Shown here piece by piece: positions 17,211-25,534 of a stretch of DNA of 64,000 nucleotides (position 1 is the first letter of the stretch; every line of letters begins with the position of its first letter). The notes beneath the pieces are model-generated. The model did not search any database. It saw only the letters and a list, made by a program, of their open reading frames with translations, and was not told where the DNA came from. Source of the DNA: Acidocella sp. 20-57-95 (lineage in GTDB: Bacteria > Pseudomonadota > Alphaproteobacteria > Acetobacterales > Acetobacteraceae); NCBI GenBank assembly GCA_002255575.1, contig NCAT01000009.1, positions 1 to 64,000 of the forward strand, given 5' to 3'. The position numbers and the translations under genes are program-made.

Positions 17211-17395
17211 TAAGGCCAGGGGCGCTGCCCCTGGACCCCCGCCAAAGGCTGAGCCTTTGGAATCCATTCGTAAGGTTTAAGAAAGGGGGGCACCCACAGG
17301 TGTTTAAACACCGCGGAGTGCCCCCTTTTCTTAAACCTAATTGGTTCTAAGGGCCGTGCCCTTAGCGGGGTCCAGGGGCAGCGCCCCTGGCCTTA
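17211..17395. repeat. Nested palindromic intergenic element (about 185 bp)
   Basis: Outer 31-base arms at 17211-17242 and 17365-17395 are reverse complements apart from one extra C. Each arm is itself a hairpin (CCAGGGGC/GCCCCTGG). Inside are CCAAAGGCT/AGCCTTTGG (17242-17260) and CTAAGGGC/GCCCTTAG (17347-17365). The core arms at 17274-17293 and 17318-17337 differ at one of 20 positions, and around the centre lies a perfect palindrome GGTGTTTAAACACC (17299-17312). It fills the gap between ybjN and proC and is probably a dispersed chromosomal repeat; it could also act as a terminator. Confidence 0.85.
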
Positions 17396-17426
17396 CTGTA
17401 TTAACACCCAACCCCACAGGACCCGT

Positions 17427-18236
17427 ATGATGACAGATTTACCGCCGATATTGCTGGTGGGTGGCGGCCGGATGGGCTCGGCGATGTTGGCTGGGTGGCG
17501 CGAATTGGGGGTTGGCAGTGTGATGGTGGTTGATCCGTCACCGCAGGCGGCGGCGTTAGCCGGACCAGGGGTGATGGTTGTGCCGTCTTTTGGGGTGATC
17601 CCGGCCGGGTTTACGCCAGATGCGGTGGTGTTGGCGGTGAAGCCACAGATGGCGGCGGAGGCGTTGCCATCGTATGGCCGGTTTGCCGGGCGGGCGGTGT
17701 TTATTTCGATCATGGCGGGTAAGACCATAAAGTCGGTCGGGCATATGCTGGGGGTGAAGGCGGCGATTATTCGGGCGATGCCCAATACCCCAGCGGCGGT
17801 GCGGCAGGGCTATACGGTGGCGGTGGCAGGTTCGCACGTGTCGGCCGCGCAGCGGGAATTGGGCGAACGGCTGCTCTCGGCGATTGGCCAGATGGCCTGG
17901 GTTGAGGATGAAGCGCTACTGGACCCGGTGACGGCGATTTCGGGTGGTGGCCCAGCTTATGTGTTTTTGCTGACCGAATTGATGGAGCAGGCGGCGTTGG
18001 CGCACGGGATTCCGCCGGATTTAGCGCGCGCGATGGCGCGCCAGACGGTGATTGGCGCGGGCGCGTTGCTGGCGGCCAGCGAGGAGGATGCGGCGGCGCT
18101 GCGGGTTGCGGTAACTTCACCGAAGGGGACTACCGAGCAGGCGCTGGCAGTGTTGCGCGATGACAACGCCTGGCCAAAATCCTTTGCCGCCGCGATTGAA
18201 GCCGCGACTGAGCGGTCTCGGGAACTGAGCGATTGA
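17427..18236 (+). CDS. proC: Pyrroline-5-carboxylate reductase
   Basis: A 269-residue NAD(P)H-dependent enzyme that makes L-proline from 1-pyrroline-5-carboxylate. The N-terminal Rossmann loop is LLVGGGRMGSAML, followed by VVLAVKPQMA and RAMPNTPAAVRQG. The C-terminal signature contains AISGGGPAYVFLLTELM and TSPKGTTEQAL, both diagnostic. Length is standard. The palindromic element 17211-17395 lies directly upstream, so the promoter may lie in or next to it. No other proline gene is near. Confidence 0.96.
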   Translation: MMTDLPPILLVGGGRMGSAMLAGWRELGVGSVMVVDPSPQAAALAGPGVMVVPSFGVIPAGFTPDAVVLAVKPQMAAEALPSYGRFAGRAVFISIMAGKTIKSVGHMLGVKAAIIRAMPNTPAAVRQGYTVAVAGSHVSAAQRELGERLLSAIGQMAWVEDEALLDPVTAISGGGPAYVFLLTELMEQAALAHGIPPDLARAMARQTVIGAGALLAASEEDAAALRVAVTSPKGTTEQALAVLRDDNAWPKSFAAAIEAATERSRELSD

Positions 18237-18311
18237 TAGACACATTACAGTCACGTTGCTAAGACCGGCCCGTCATCTTCATTAAATTTTGGTTCAACCG
18301 GAAAGCCGCTC

Positions 18312-19244
18312 ATGAAAATTGTTGCCTGCAACAGCAACCGCCCCCTGGCCGAGGCTGTCGCCGCCGCTTTGAACCTGCCACTGACCCGCGCTTCCATCCG
18401 CCGCTTTGCGGATATGGAAGTGTTTGTTGAAATTCATGAGAATGTTCGTGGGGAGGATGTGTTTGTCATTCAGTCCACCTCCTACCCTGCCAATGATAAT
18501 TTGATGGAGCTGCTGATTACGCTGGATGCGCTACGGCGTGGGTCAGCCCGGCGGGTGACGGCGGTAATCCCGTATTTTGGTTATGCACGGCAGGACCGGA
18601 AATCTGGCCCGCGTACGCCAATTTCGGCCAAGCTGGTGGCAAACCTGATCACCGAGGCAGGTGCCAACCGGGTGCTGACGATGGATTTGCATGCGGGGCA
18701 GATCCAAGGGTTTTTCGATATTCCTGTGGATAATCTCTATGCCGCGCCGCTATTTTCGCGTGACGTGCAGGAGCGTTTTGCCGGCCGCGAGCCTATGATT
18801 GTAAGCCCGGATGTGGGTGGCGTGTTGCGTGCCCGTATTATGGCGCGGCGGTTGAATACTGACCTCGCGATCATCGATAAGCGCCGCGAAAAAGCCGGCG
18901 TTTCTGAGGTGATGAACATCATCGGTGAGGTTGAAGGGCGAGACTGCATCCTGATCGATGACATTGTGGATTCTGGTGGCACGCTGTGCAATGCGGCTGA
19001 GGCGTTGTTGAAAAATGGTGCGCGTTCGGCCAGCGTGTATGTGACCCATGGTGTGCTCTCCGGTGGTGCGGTGGCGCGTATTGCGGGCTCGCCGATTGAG
19101 ATGCTGACGATTACAGATTCGATTGCCGCGACCGAAGCGGTACGGCTGGCCCATAATGTGCGCCAGCATAGTATTGCGCCATTATTGGCCGAGGCGATGC
19201 GCCGTATTTCCGATGAAAGCTCAGTCAGTTCATTATTCGACTAA
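18312..19244 (+). CDS. prs: Ribose-phosphate pyrophosphokinase
   Basis: A 310-residue PRPP synthase that transfers pyrophosphate from ATP to ribose 5-phosphate. [17 protein letters not shown] opens the chain, [25 protein letters not shown] is the conserved flexible/ATP region, and [11 protein letters not shown] is the signature His region. [19 protein letters not shown] is the PRPP-binding loop near residues 217-235. GGAAAG lies about eight bases before the ATG. It precedes a GST-like gene by 18 bases, so they may be cotranscribed. Confidence 0.97.
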   Translation: MKIVACNSNRPLAEAVAAALNLPLTRASIRRFADMEVFVEIHENVRGEDVFVIQSTSYPANDNLMELLITLDALRRGSARRVTAVIPYFGYARQDRKSGPRTPISAKLVANLITEAGANRVLTMDLHAGQIQGFFDIPVDNLYAAPLFSRDVQERFAGREPMIVSPDVGGVLRARIMARRLNTDLAIIDKRREKAGVSEVMNIIGEVEGRDCILIDDIVDSGGTLCNAAEALLKNGARSASVYVTHGVLSGGAVARIAGSPIEMLTITDSIAATEAVRLAHNVRQHSIAPLLAEAMRRISDESSVSSLFD

Positions 19245-19262
19245 AATTTCAGGAGTCCGCCG

Positions 19263-19880
19263 GTGAAGCTGTATTATTCTCCCAATTCATGCGCGATGGC
19301 CGTGCATATAATTCTTGAAGAAATCGGCAAGCCATATGAGCTGGCGTTGGTGGATTTTAGCCAGGCTGCGCAATACAAGCCAGAGTATTTGGCCATCAGC
19401 CCAAAGTCTAAAGTGCCGGCATTGCAGCGTTATGATGGCAGTGTATTGACGGAATTGCCTGCAATTTCCTGGTATCTTGCCAAGCTTTACCCGGAAGCTG
19501 GGTTGCTGGCCGAGGGGATTGAGGCGGAGGTGCGCACGCTGGAGTTGCTGGAATATATCACCGCCACTGTGCATATGCGTGGCTATACGCGGATATTCCG
19601 CCCCGCCACGTTCGCGCCCACGAAAGACGATGAGCCCACCGTGATCGAGACCGGGCGCAGCATGGTCATTCAGGGGATGAATATTCTGGAGCCGGTGCTG
19701 GGCGATAAGGATTATCTGCTCGGTAACTATTCGATTGCCGATTGTGCGTTTTTTTACATCGTATATTGGGCGGCGCGGCGGGCACATATTCCATTGAGCG
19801 CGCGGCTGCAGGCTTATTTCGACCGGCTGATGGCGCGCCCTGCCGTACAGCGCATGTTGGCCGCCGAAGGGCTGCACTGA
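19263..19880 (+). CDS. Glutathione S-transferase (beta-class-like)
   Basis: A 205-residue protein with an N-terminal thioredoxin-like half starting KLYYSPNSCAMAVHIILEE. Cys at residue 10 fits the beta-class active site. SPKSKVPAL provides the cis-Pro turn, and LTELPAISWYLAKLYP covers the E-S/A glutathione contact. The C-terminal alpha-helical half includes LLGNYSIADCAFFYIVYW. Such enzymes conjugate or reduce electrophiles with glutathione; the substrate is unknown. The next gene begins one base after its stop. Confidence 0.9.
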   Translation: MKLYYSPNSCAMAVHIILEEIGKPYELALVDFSQAAQYKPEYLAISPKSKVPALQRYDGSVLTELPAISWYLAKLYPEAGLLAEGIEAEVRTLELLEYITATVHMRGYTRIFRPATFAPTKDDEPTVIETGRSMVIQGMNILEPVLGDKDYLLGNYSIADCAFFYIVYWAARRAHIPLSARLQAYFDRLMARPAVQRMLAAEGLH

Positions 19881-20456
19881 GTGCCGCTGCCGGCAACGCC
19901 GTTCTGGTTCCTGCGCCATGGCGAGACTGACTATAACGCCCAGGGGCTCAGCCAGGGCGCGCTTGATATTTCACTGAACGCAGCTGGCCGCGCCCAGGCC
20001 GAAGCTGCCGGGGCGCTGCTGGTGGGCAAGGGGATTATCGGCATCGTGTCGTCGCCGATGTTGCGCACCCGTGAGACAACGGCTTTGGTCAACCAACATC
20101 TTAATCTGCCCGTGACCTATGATGAGGGGCTACGGGAAGTTATTTTCGGCGGCATGGAAGGCAAGCCGCTTACGCCTTGGTTTGCCGACTGGATGGCCGG
20201 GACCTACACCCCAGAGGGCGCTGAAAGCTTTGCAGACATAACCGAACGGGTGCGCGCCACCCTGACACCGCTGCTGGCTTTGCCTGGCCCGCTGCTCATT
20301 GTGGCGCATGGCGGGGTATTCCGGGCCTTGCGCGGGCTGCTCGGGCTAACATTGCAAGGGCTTACCCCCAACGCGCAGCCATTATTCTGCAACCCAGGTG
20401 CCCAGGGCTGGACGATTACGGCCGAAACACTTGACGGGGCGGCCCACGAAGTTTAG
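19881..20456 (+). CDS. Histidine phosphatase family protein (phosphoglycerate mutase-like)
   Basis: A 191-residue branch-1 histidine phosphatase. The catalytic motif is [13 protein letters not shown] near residues 9-21, with [10 protein letters not shown], the acid residue in [11 protein letters not shown] and the second His in [13 protein letters not shown]. The GTG start directly follows the GST stop. Family members act on phosphosugars, alpha-ribazole phosphate or other small phosphates. No cobalamin or glycolytic neighbours indicate which, so no symbol is given. Confidence 0.9.
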   Translation: MPLPATPFWFLRHGETDYNAQGLSQGALDISLNAAGRAQAEAAGALLVGKGIIGIVSSPMLRTRETTALVNQHLNLPVTYDEGLREVIFGGMEGKPLTPWFADWMAGTYTPEGAESFADITERVRATLTPLLALPGPLLIVAHGGVFRALRGLLGLTLQGLTPNAQPLFCNPGAQGWTITAETLDGAAHEV

Positions 20457-20496
20457 ACCCCGCGCTTCATTGAACAGACTTTTTTGGCGGACATTC

Positions 20497-20766
20497 ATGG
20501 CGAATATTGCATCAGCGCAAAAGCGCATACGGCAGACGGTTAAGCGCACAGCGCGCAATAAGGCGCGTAAGTCGCGCGTGCATGGCGCGATCCGCAAGAT
20601 CGAGGAAGCTGTGGCCAGCGGCAACAAGGAAGCCGCGCAAGCTGCTTTCCGCGCCGGCCAGCCGGAATTACAGCGCGCTGTCACCAAGGGCGTGTTGAAG
20701 GCCAACACCGTGTCGCGCAAGCTCTCGCGGCTGTCAGCGCGCGTAAAGGCTGTCGCTGCCGCCTGA
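20497..20766 (+). CDS. rpsT: 30S ribosomal protein S20
   Basis: An 89-residue basic protein starting [17 protein letters not shown] after Met, and ending [14 protein letters not shown] ([10 protein letters not shown]). It binds 16S rRNA in the small subunit. The ATG at 20497 gives the normal S20 length; the frame is open further upstream, but that part is not S20-like. It is followed by a strong terminator (20788-20835) and then dnaA, an order common in alphaproteobacteria. Confidence 0.97.
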   Translation: MANIASAQKRIRQTVKRTARNKARKSRVHGAIRKIEEAVASGNKEAAQAAFRAGQPELQRAVTKGVLKANTVSRKLSRLSARVKAVAAA

Positions 20767-20787
20767 TCTGGCGGAATTTTTGAATTC

Positions 20788-20835
20788 AAAAAGGCGTAGA
20801 TTTTTCCTGAATACAGGAGGGATCTACGCCTTTTT
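20788..20835 (+). terminator. Strong rho-independent terminator of rpsT
   Basis: A perfect 14-base-pair stem, AAAAAGGCGTAGAT (20788-20801) with ATCTACGCCTTTTT (20822-20835), encloses a second small hairpin TCCTG/CAGGA. The right arm ends in five Ts. It should work in both directions and lies 22 bases after the rpsT stop. Confidence 0.92.
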
Positions 20836-21154
20836 CTGTGGCGTTTTTGCAAATAGTTGAGCGCGTGACGACTCGAAATTTATTCGCCTCGGAAGACCCC
20901 TGATTCTGCTGCTTATTCCACAATTATCAATGGCTTAACAAAAATTTTGTAACCATTGAGTGCTTGCGTCACGGGGATAATCTGACCTAGTGTTCCCGGC
21001 TAACGACGGTGTCTAGGGCTTCGAAATTTCCAAGAATTCCTTGCTTTATCAAAAGCTTGTGGGGAATTTTTGGAGTCGTGCCCGGATCGCCAAAGACTGG
21101 AGCAGGCTGGGAATGAATTTTGAGGTGTTTTCTGTGAGAACCGGTGAGAGCGGC
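20836..21154 (+). promoter_or_regulatory. dnaA upstream region with A/T-rich palindrome
   Basis: About 320 bases with no credible gene. At 20930-20956 an imperfect palindrome ATGGcTTAaCAAAA/ATTTTGTAACCAT has two single-base bulges. Shortly after it GATAAT (20980 region) resembles a -10 box. Two weak DnaA-box-like 9-mers occur, TATTCCACA (20914-20922) and TTCCCCACA on the minus strand (21058-21066), each 7 of 9 to TTATCCACA. These are too poor to claim an origin. Autoregulation of dnaA is plausible. Confidence 0.4.
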
Positions 21155-22540
21155 ATGAAGTCCGAACGTGACACCGGGGCTGACGGCATCCTGGCGAATC
21201 AGTGGGCGAGTGTACGCGCGAAACTGCAGCAGGAAGTTGGCGATGTGGAATACCGTACCTGGCTCAAGCAGGTGGCGCTGGCGGGACAGGATGGAGATGA
21301 GCTAACACTTATTCTGCCGACCCGCTTTCTGCGCGACTGGGTGAGCAAGGAATATGGTGCGCTGATCACGGCGATCTGGCAGGCGGAAAATGCCAGCATT
21401 CGGCGGGTAGATATCCGCACGCAGCCCGCCCGCGGCACCGCCCCAAACCTAGCGGAACCAACCATTGGTCAAGTGTCCCCGGGGCGCCCGGAAGCGCGTG
21501 CCGATGTAATCGCGCCCCTGGATCAGCGCTTTACATTCGATACGTTCGTGGTCGGCAAACCCAATGAGTTTGCTTATGCCTGCGCGCGGCGTGTGGCCGA
21601 GGCGCCAGCGACCCAAGGTTTCAACCCGCTCTTCCTGTATGGCGGCGTTGGTTTGGGTAAAACCCATTTGATGCACGCGATTGCCTGGGAACTCTCAAAC
21701 GGGCCGCGCCACGGCAAGCCGGTTTCGGTGGCCTATATGTCCGCTGAAAAATTCATGTACCGGTTTATCAATGCGCTCCGGAACCAATCGACGCTCGAAT
21801 TCAAAAACGAGCTGCGCAGTGTCGATGTGCTTATGATCGATGACCTGCAATTCCTGATTGGCAAGGATAACACGCAGGAAGAATTCTTTCATACCTTCAA
21901 CGCCCTGGTGGATGCCGGCAAACAAATTGTCATTTCCGCTGATAAGTCGCCCTCAGACCTCTCAGGGCTGGAAGACCGTCTGCGCACCCGCCTGGGCTGC
22001 GGCATGGTGGCAGATTTGCACGCCACCACCTTCGAGCTGCGCATTTCGATTTTGGAGGCCAAAGCGATTCGCGCCGGGGTGGACGTACCCGCCAAGGTGA
22101 TGGAATTCCTGGCCCATAAAATCACCTCGAACGTGCGTGAACTGGAAGGTGCACTCAACCGGCTGGTGGCCCACGCCAATCTGTTCAACCGCCCGGTGAC
22201 GCTGGAGACCGCCCACGAAGTGCTGCATGACGTGCTCAAGGCTTATGACCGGCGCGTTACCATCCAGGAAATCCAGAAAAAGGTTGCCGAACACTGGAAC
22301 ATCAAAGTTTCAGAAATGTCCTCCGCCCGCCGCTCACGCAATGTGGCGCGTCCGCGGCAGGTGGCGATGTATCTGGCCAAGCAACTCACCAGTAAATCCC
22401 TGCCCGATATTGGGCGCAACTTCGGCGACCGCGACCATACGACGGTGATGCACGCCGTCGCGCGTGTGACCGCCCTGATCGGCACCGATGCCGCCTTCGC
22501 CGAAGATGTCGAACTATTGCGCCGGATGTTGGAATCGTAG
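21155..22540 (+). CDS. dnaA: Chromosomal replication initiator protein
   Basis: A 461-residue AAA+ ATPase that binds DnaA boxes and melts the origin. Domain I starts near WASVRAKLQQEVGDVEYRTWL. Domain III has the P-loop GGVGLGKTHLMHAIA, Walker B VLMIDDLQFL and NVRELEGALNRL. Domain IV has the DNA-binding signature RPRQVAMYLAKQLT through GDRDHTTVMHA. Starts at 21041 and 21113 are also open. The ATG at 21155 leaves a normal short tail before domain I, and the extra residues in the longer forms look unlike DnaA. A hairpin at 22551 probably ends transcription. Confidence 0.95.
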   Translation: MKSERDTGADGILANQWASVRAKLQQEVGDVEYRTWLKQVALAGQDGDELTLILPTRFLRDWVSKEYGALITAIWQAENASIRRVDIRTQPARGTAPNLAEPTIGQVSPGRPEARADVIAPLDQRFTFDTFVVGKPNEFAYACARRVAEAPATQGFNPLFLYGGVGLGKTHLMHAIAWELSNGPRHGKPVSVAYMSAEKFMYRFINALRNQSTLEFKNELRSVDVLMIDDLQFLIGKDNTQEEFFHTFNALVDAGKQIVISADKSPSDLSGLEDRLRTRLGCGMVADLHATTFELRISILEAKAIRAGVDVPAKVMEFLAHKITSNVRELEGALNRLVAHANLFNRPVTLETAHEVLHDVLKAYDRRVTIQEIQKKVAEHWNIKVSEMSSARRSRNVARPRQVAMYLAKQLTSKSLPDIGRNFGDRDHTTVMHAVARVTALIGTDAAFAEDVELLRRMLES

Positions 22541-22550
22541 GCGTAGACAC

Positions 22551-22576
22551 GGCAAGGCCAGCAAGCCTTGGCCTTT
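22551..22576. terminator. Bidirectional terminator between dnaA and GNAT gene
   Basis: CAAGGC (22553-22558) pairs with GCCTTG (22565-22570) around a six-base loop, followed by GCCTTTCC. It lies between the convergent ends of dnaA and the acetyltransferase gene. The T-run is short, so strength is uncertain. Confidence 0.5.
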
Positions 22577-22577
22577 C

Positions 22578-23072
22578 CTACCCCAATGCCTTTTGCATTG
22601 TGACCACGTCCAACCAGCGGTTGAATTTAAAGCCCACTTTGCGCATCGTGCCCACCTGGGTGAAGCCGAGGCTGGCGTGCAGGCCGATGGAGCCGGTGTT
22701 TTCCGAATCACCAATCACGGCAAGCATTTGGGTAAAGCCCTGGCTGGCGGCGTGCGTGAGGAGAGCGGCCACGATGGCTTTGCCAACACCCTGGCCGCGC
22801 ACGGTGTCGCGGATATAGATGCTGTCTTCGGCGGCGAAGCGGTAGGCGGAGCGGTTACGCAATTGCGCGTAATAGCCAAAGCCGAGCACGCCGGCGGCGT
22901 CGCGGGCTACCAGCCAGCCCCAGCCGGCTTGGGTGATTGTTTGGTAGCGGCTGGTGAGCTCTTCGAGGGAGGGGGGCGTTTCCTCGAAGGTGCCAGTGCC
23001 ATTGAGCACATGGTAGGCGTAGATAGCTTGGCAATCTTGAAGGTCAGCGGATGCTGCGGGCGTGATGATCAT
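22578..23072 (-). CDS. GNAT acetyltransferase, phosphinothricin/methionine-sulfoximine type
   Basis: A 164-residue GNAT protein. TGTFEETPPSLEEL near residues 26-39 and YIRDTVRGQGVGKAIVAALL (the acetyl-CoA loop R-G-x-G-x-G/A) are typical of the phosphinothricin N-acetyltransferase subgroup. AVIGDSENTGSIGLHASLGFTQVGTMRKVGFKFNRWLD, which ends in the GFKFxRWLD block, is also subgroup-like. Enzymes of this subgroup acetylate methionine sulfoximine or related amino acid analogues. The true substrate is not known and resistance should not be assumed. It is convergent with dnaA. Confidence 0.9.
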   Translation of the reverse strand: MIITPAASADLQDCQAIYAYHVLNGTGTFEETPPSLEELTSRYQTITQAGWGWLVARDAAGVLGFGYYAQLRNRSAYRFAAEDSIYIRDTVRGQGVGKAIVAALLTHAASQGFTQMLAVIGDSENTGSIGLHASLGFTQVGTMRKVGFKFNRWLDVVTMQKALG

Positions 23073-23267
23073 GCGTCAGATTTGCACCCTAAGCGGGCCG
23101 TGGAAAGCCCCGCACCAAGAAAAGCCTGTGATTGGTACGCCAGAAACATCATAAATTTCATACCGGCTTGATCTTCATGAGCCATCTGTGCGTTGTAGCA
23201 GCGGCATGTTTCGGGGCATAAGGTGTCATCCAACGGAACTGATATTTTGAGAGGCTTCCGCACGTAA

Positions 23268-25532
23268 ATGACTGATGCGCCGCAAACACCAGGCCCGAAT
23301 GATGAATTTGCGGCATTGAACGCTGCGTCCCTAAGCGGTGGCAGCGGCCCGTTACATTCGCGGCTAGCGGCTGTGATGTTTGTGGCGCGTTATCACGGTG
23401 TGGAGTTGGACCCGCAAAGCGTTCGGCTTGATGCCCGCGAAGAAGCCCCCTCATCGCCGGTGCTGGTTGATTGGCTGCGGGAGTCTGGGCTGTGGGCGCG
23501 CGGTGCCTTCATGAATTTCCGGCAATTGATGAAAATCGACGACCCGGCGCCGATTATATTATTGCTCAATGACGGCGAGGCGGCGCTGGTGGTGGGCCGT
23601 GACCGCGAAAATAATACCCTCCTGGTGCGTGACCCCCGCGGCAGCATGAGTGATTTACCTGTCGCGGTTGATGAATTACGGATTAAACAAGTCTGGAGCG
23701 GGGCGGTTTTGCTGATCCGGGCCGCACGGGCAGCGGCTGAAGAAGACCAGCCGTTCAATCTGGCCATGCTGGGCCGGCTGGTTTGGATTGAGAAAGCGAC
23801 CCTGCGGGACATTGCGATTTCGTCAGTCACGCTGACGATTTTAAGTGTAATACCCGCCTTGATGGTGATGAGTGCGCTCAATACCGTGATTCAGTATCAT
23901 AGCGTAAACACGCTGATGTTGATCGTTTTTGTGATGATCATTGCGATGATCTTCGAAATGATTCTCACTTGGGGCCGCAAGATGATGGAAATCATTCTTG
24001 GCTCGAAGCTCGATGCGAAACTGAATCTGTTGATCTTCGATCGGCTGATGACGTTGCCGATCGAGTTTTTTGAGAAAAACCAAGCCGGTGAAGTTGCTTA
24101 TAAGGTGCAACAAATCTATCAGGTGCGGAACTTCCTCACCGGCAGTTTGATGAACACATTCATCGACATGATCATGGTGCTGCTTCTGCTGCCGCTGTTG
24201 TTCTACATGAACGCCACTTTGACCTGGACGATTCTGATTGCCGCCGCCTGTATCGCATTGATTATCGGGATCTATATCGGGCCGATGGCCCTAATGATGG
24301 CGCGGATCATCAATGCGGAATCGGCAAAGAGTTCGGTTCTGATTGAGAGCATTTACGGTATCCGTACCGTCAAGGCGCTGGCGTTAGAGCCAATGCGTGC
24401 GGCCGACTGGGACCGGCGGGTGGCCGAAACGACCGCGCTGAATATCGAGGCGGGTGAACTGGGCAACTGGCCGGCAACTTTAACGTTGCCATTTCAGCGT
24501 TACTGCCAAGTGGGCGTTCTACTCTTGGGTGCTTACATGATCATTACATCGAACAGTTCAGTCGATGTCGGTAGCCTGTTCGGGTTCATGATGCTTGGCG
24601 GACGCGTGGCCGGACCACTGGTGAGCTTGGCTGGCTTTATGCAAGAATTTCAGCGCGCCCAGTCTTCCATCGGGCAGGTCGGTGCCATCTTAAATCGCCC
24701 CACCGAAAAATGGGCGCTTACCCATGGGTTGCGGCCTAAATTTGCCGGTGAGATCGAATTTGATGATGTGACCTTCCGCTATGAAGGCACCAAAACACCG
24801 GCGTTGGAGAAAATGAGTTTCAAAGTTCCCGCTGGTACCATGCTCGGGCTGGTGGGGCGCTCCGGCTCCGGTAAATCGACCGTCACGCGGTTGCTGCAGG
24901 GGATCAACCGCGACTATTCTGGTGCCATTAAAATTGATGGCACGGATATGCGCGAGATTAATCTTCGGCATTTGCGTAAGAATTTCGGCATGGTTCTACA
25001 GGATAATTTCCTGTTCCGCGGTTCAGTGCGCGATAATATCATTGCGGGCCGCCCCGGTATTTCGTTTGAAGATGCCGTGCTCGCGGCGCGGCTTGCCGGT
25101 GCTGAGGAATTCATCGAGCGGTTACCAAATGGCTACAACACCTTCATTCAGGAGGGGTCTCCGAACCTTTCTGGCGGCCAGAAGCAGCGACTTGCCATCG
25201 CCCGTGCGGTGGTCTCCGACCCACGTGTGCTGATCCTTGATGAAGCGACGAGCGCGCTGGACCCGGAAAGCGAGGCGCTGGTGAATGCTAATCTGCTGCG
25301 CATCGCCAAGGGGCGTACAATGGTCATCGTCTCGCACCGTTTATCTTCGCTGATTGATTGCGATTTGATTATGGTGCTCGACCGTGGCCGCACGATTGAT
25401 ATTGGCCCGCATGATGAACTGGTTGAGCGCTGCGCGATCTACCGGCATTTATGGCTGCAGCAAAACCGCCACCTGGACCCGACGAACCGACGCAATAATC
25501 CCCCTACCCCGACCTTGGCGCAGGGAGATTGA
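23268..25532 (+). CDS. Type I secretion ABC transporter with C39-like domain (HlyB/LapB-like)
   Basis: A 754-residue inner-membrane ATPase/permease that should power export of a protein substrate with the HlyD-like gene next to it. Residues about 25-155 form a C39-like domain. The Cys expected before the ARYHG helix is absent and the His position reads EAALVV, so it is a non-proteolytic docking domain. Six membrane segments follow. The ATPase has GRSGSGKST (about residue 530), LSGGQKQR (634) and VLILDEATSALD (654). It overlaps hlyD's reading frame region by 4 bases if that gene began at TTG 25529. No RTX substrate is visible nearby. Confidence 0.93.
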   Translation: MTDAPQTPGPNDEFAALNAASLSGGSGPLHSRLAAVMFVARYHGVELDPQSVRLDAREEAPSSPVLVDWLRESGLWARGAFMNFRQLMKIDDPAPIILLLNDGEAALVVGRDRENNTLLVRDPRGSMSDLPVAVDELRIKQVWSGAVLLIRAARAAAEEDQPFNLAMLGRLVWIEKATLRDIAISSVTLTILSVIPALMVMSALNTVIQYHSVNTLMLIVFVMIIAMIFEMILTWGRKMMEIILGSKLDAKLNLLIFDRLMTLPIEFFEKNQAGEVAYKVQQIYQVRNFLTGSLMNTFIDMIMVLLLLPLLFYMNATLTWTILIAAACIALIIGIYIGPMALMMARIINAESAKSSVLIESIYGIRTVKALALEPMRAADWDRRVAETTALNIEAGELGNWPATLTLPFQRYCQVGVLLLGAYMIITSNSSVDVGSLFGFMMLGGRVAGPLVSLAGFMQEFQRAQSSIGQVGAILNRPTEKWALTHGLRPKFAGEIEFDDVTFRYEGTKTPALEKMSFKVPAGTMLGLVGRSGSGKSTVTRLLQGINRDYSGAIKIDGTDMREINLRHLRKNFGMVLQDNFLFRGSVRDNIIAGRPGISFEDAVLAARLAGAEEFIERLPNGYNTFIQEGSPNLSGGQKQRLAIARAVVSDPRVLILDEATSALDPESEALVNANLLRIAKGRTMVIVSHRLSSLIDCDLIMVLDRGRTIDIGPHDELVERCAIYRHLWLQQNRHLDPTNRRNNPPTPTLAQGD

Positions 25533-25534
25533 GC

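Noticed and set aside
20836..21154. Possible chromosomal origin upstream of dnaA
   Set aside because: Only two weak 7-of-9 DnaA-box-like sites were found and no cluster or clear unwinding element, so an origin cannot be claimed.
22578..23072. Phosphinothricin resistance gene (pat/bar)
   Set aside because: The family match is good, but chromosomal members act on other amino acid analogues; no resistance claim is supported.
23069..23263. Minus-strand reading frame of 64 residues that ends in an ATGA overlap with the GNAT gene
   Set aside because: It has no recognisable domain and no ribosome site, and it fills only the gap before the ABC transporter. The overlap is probably chance.
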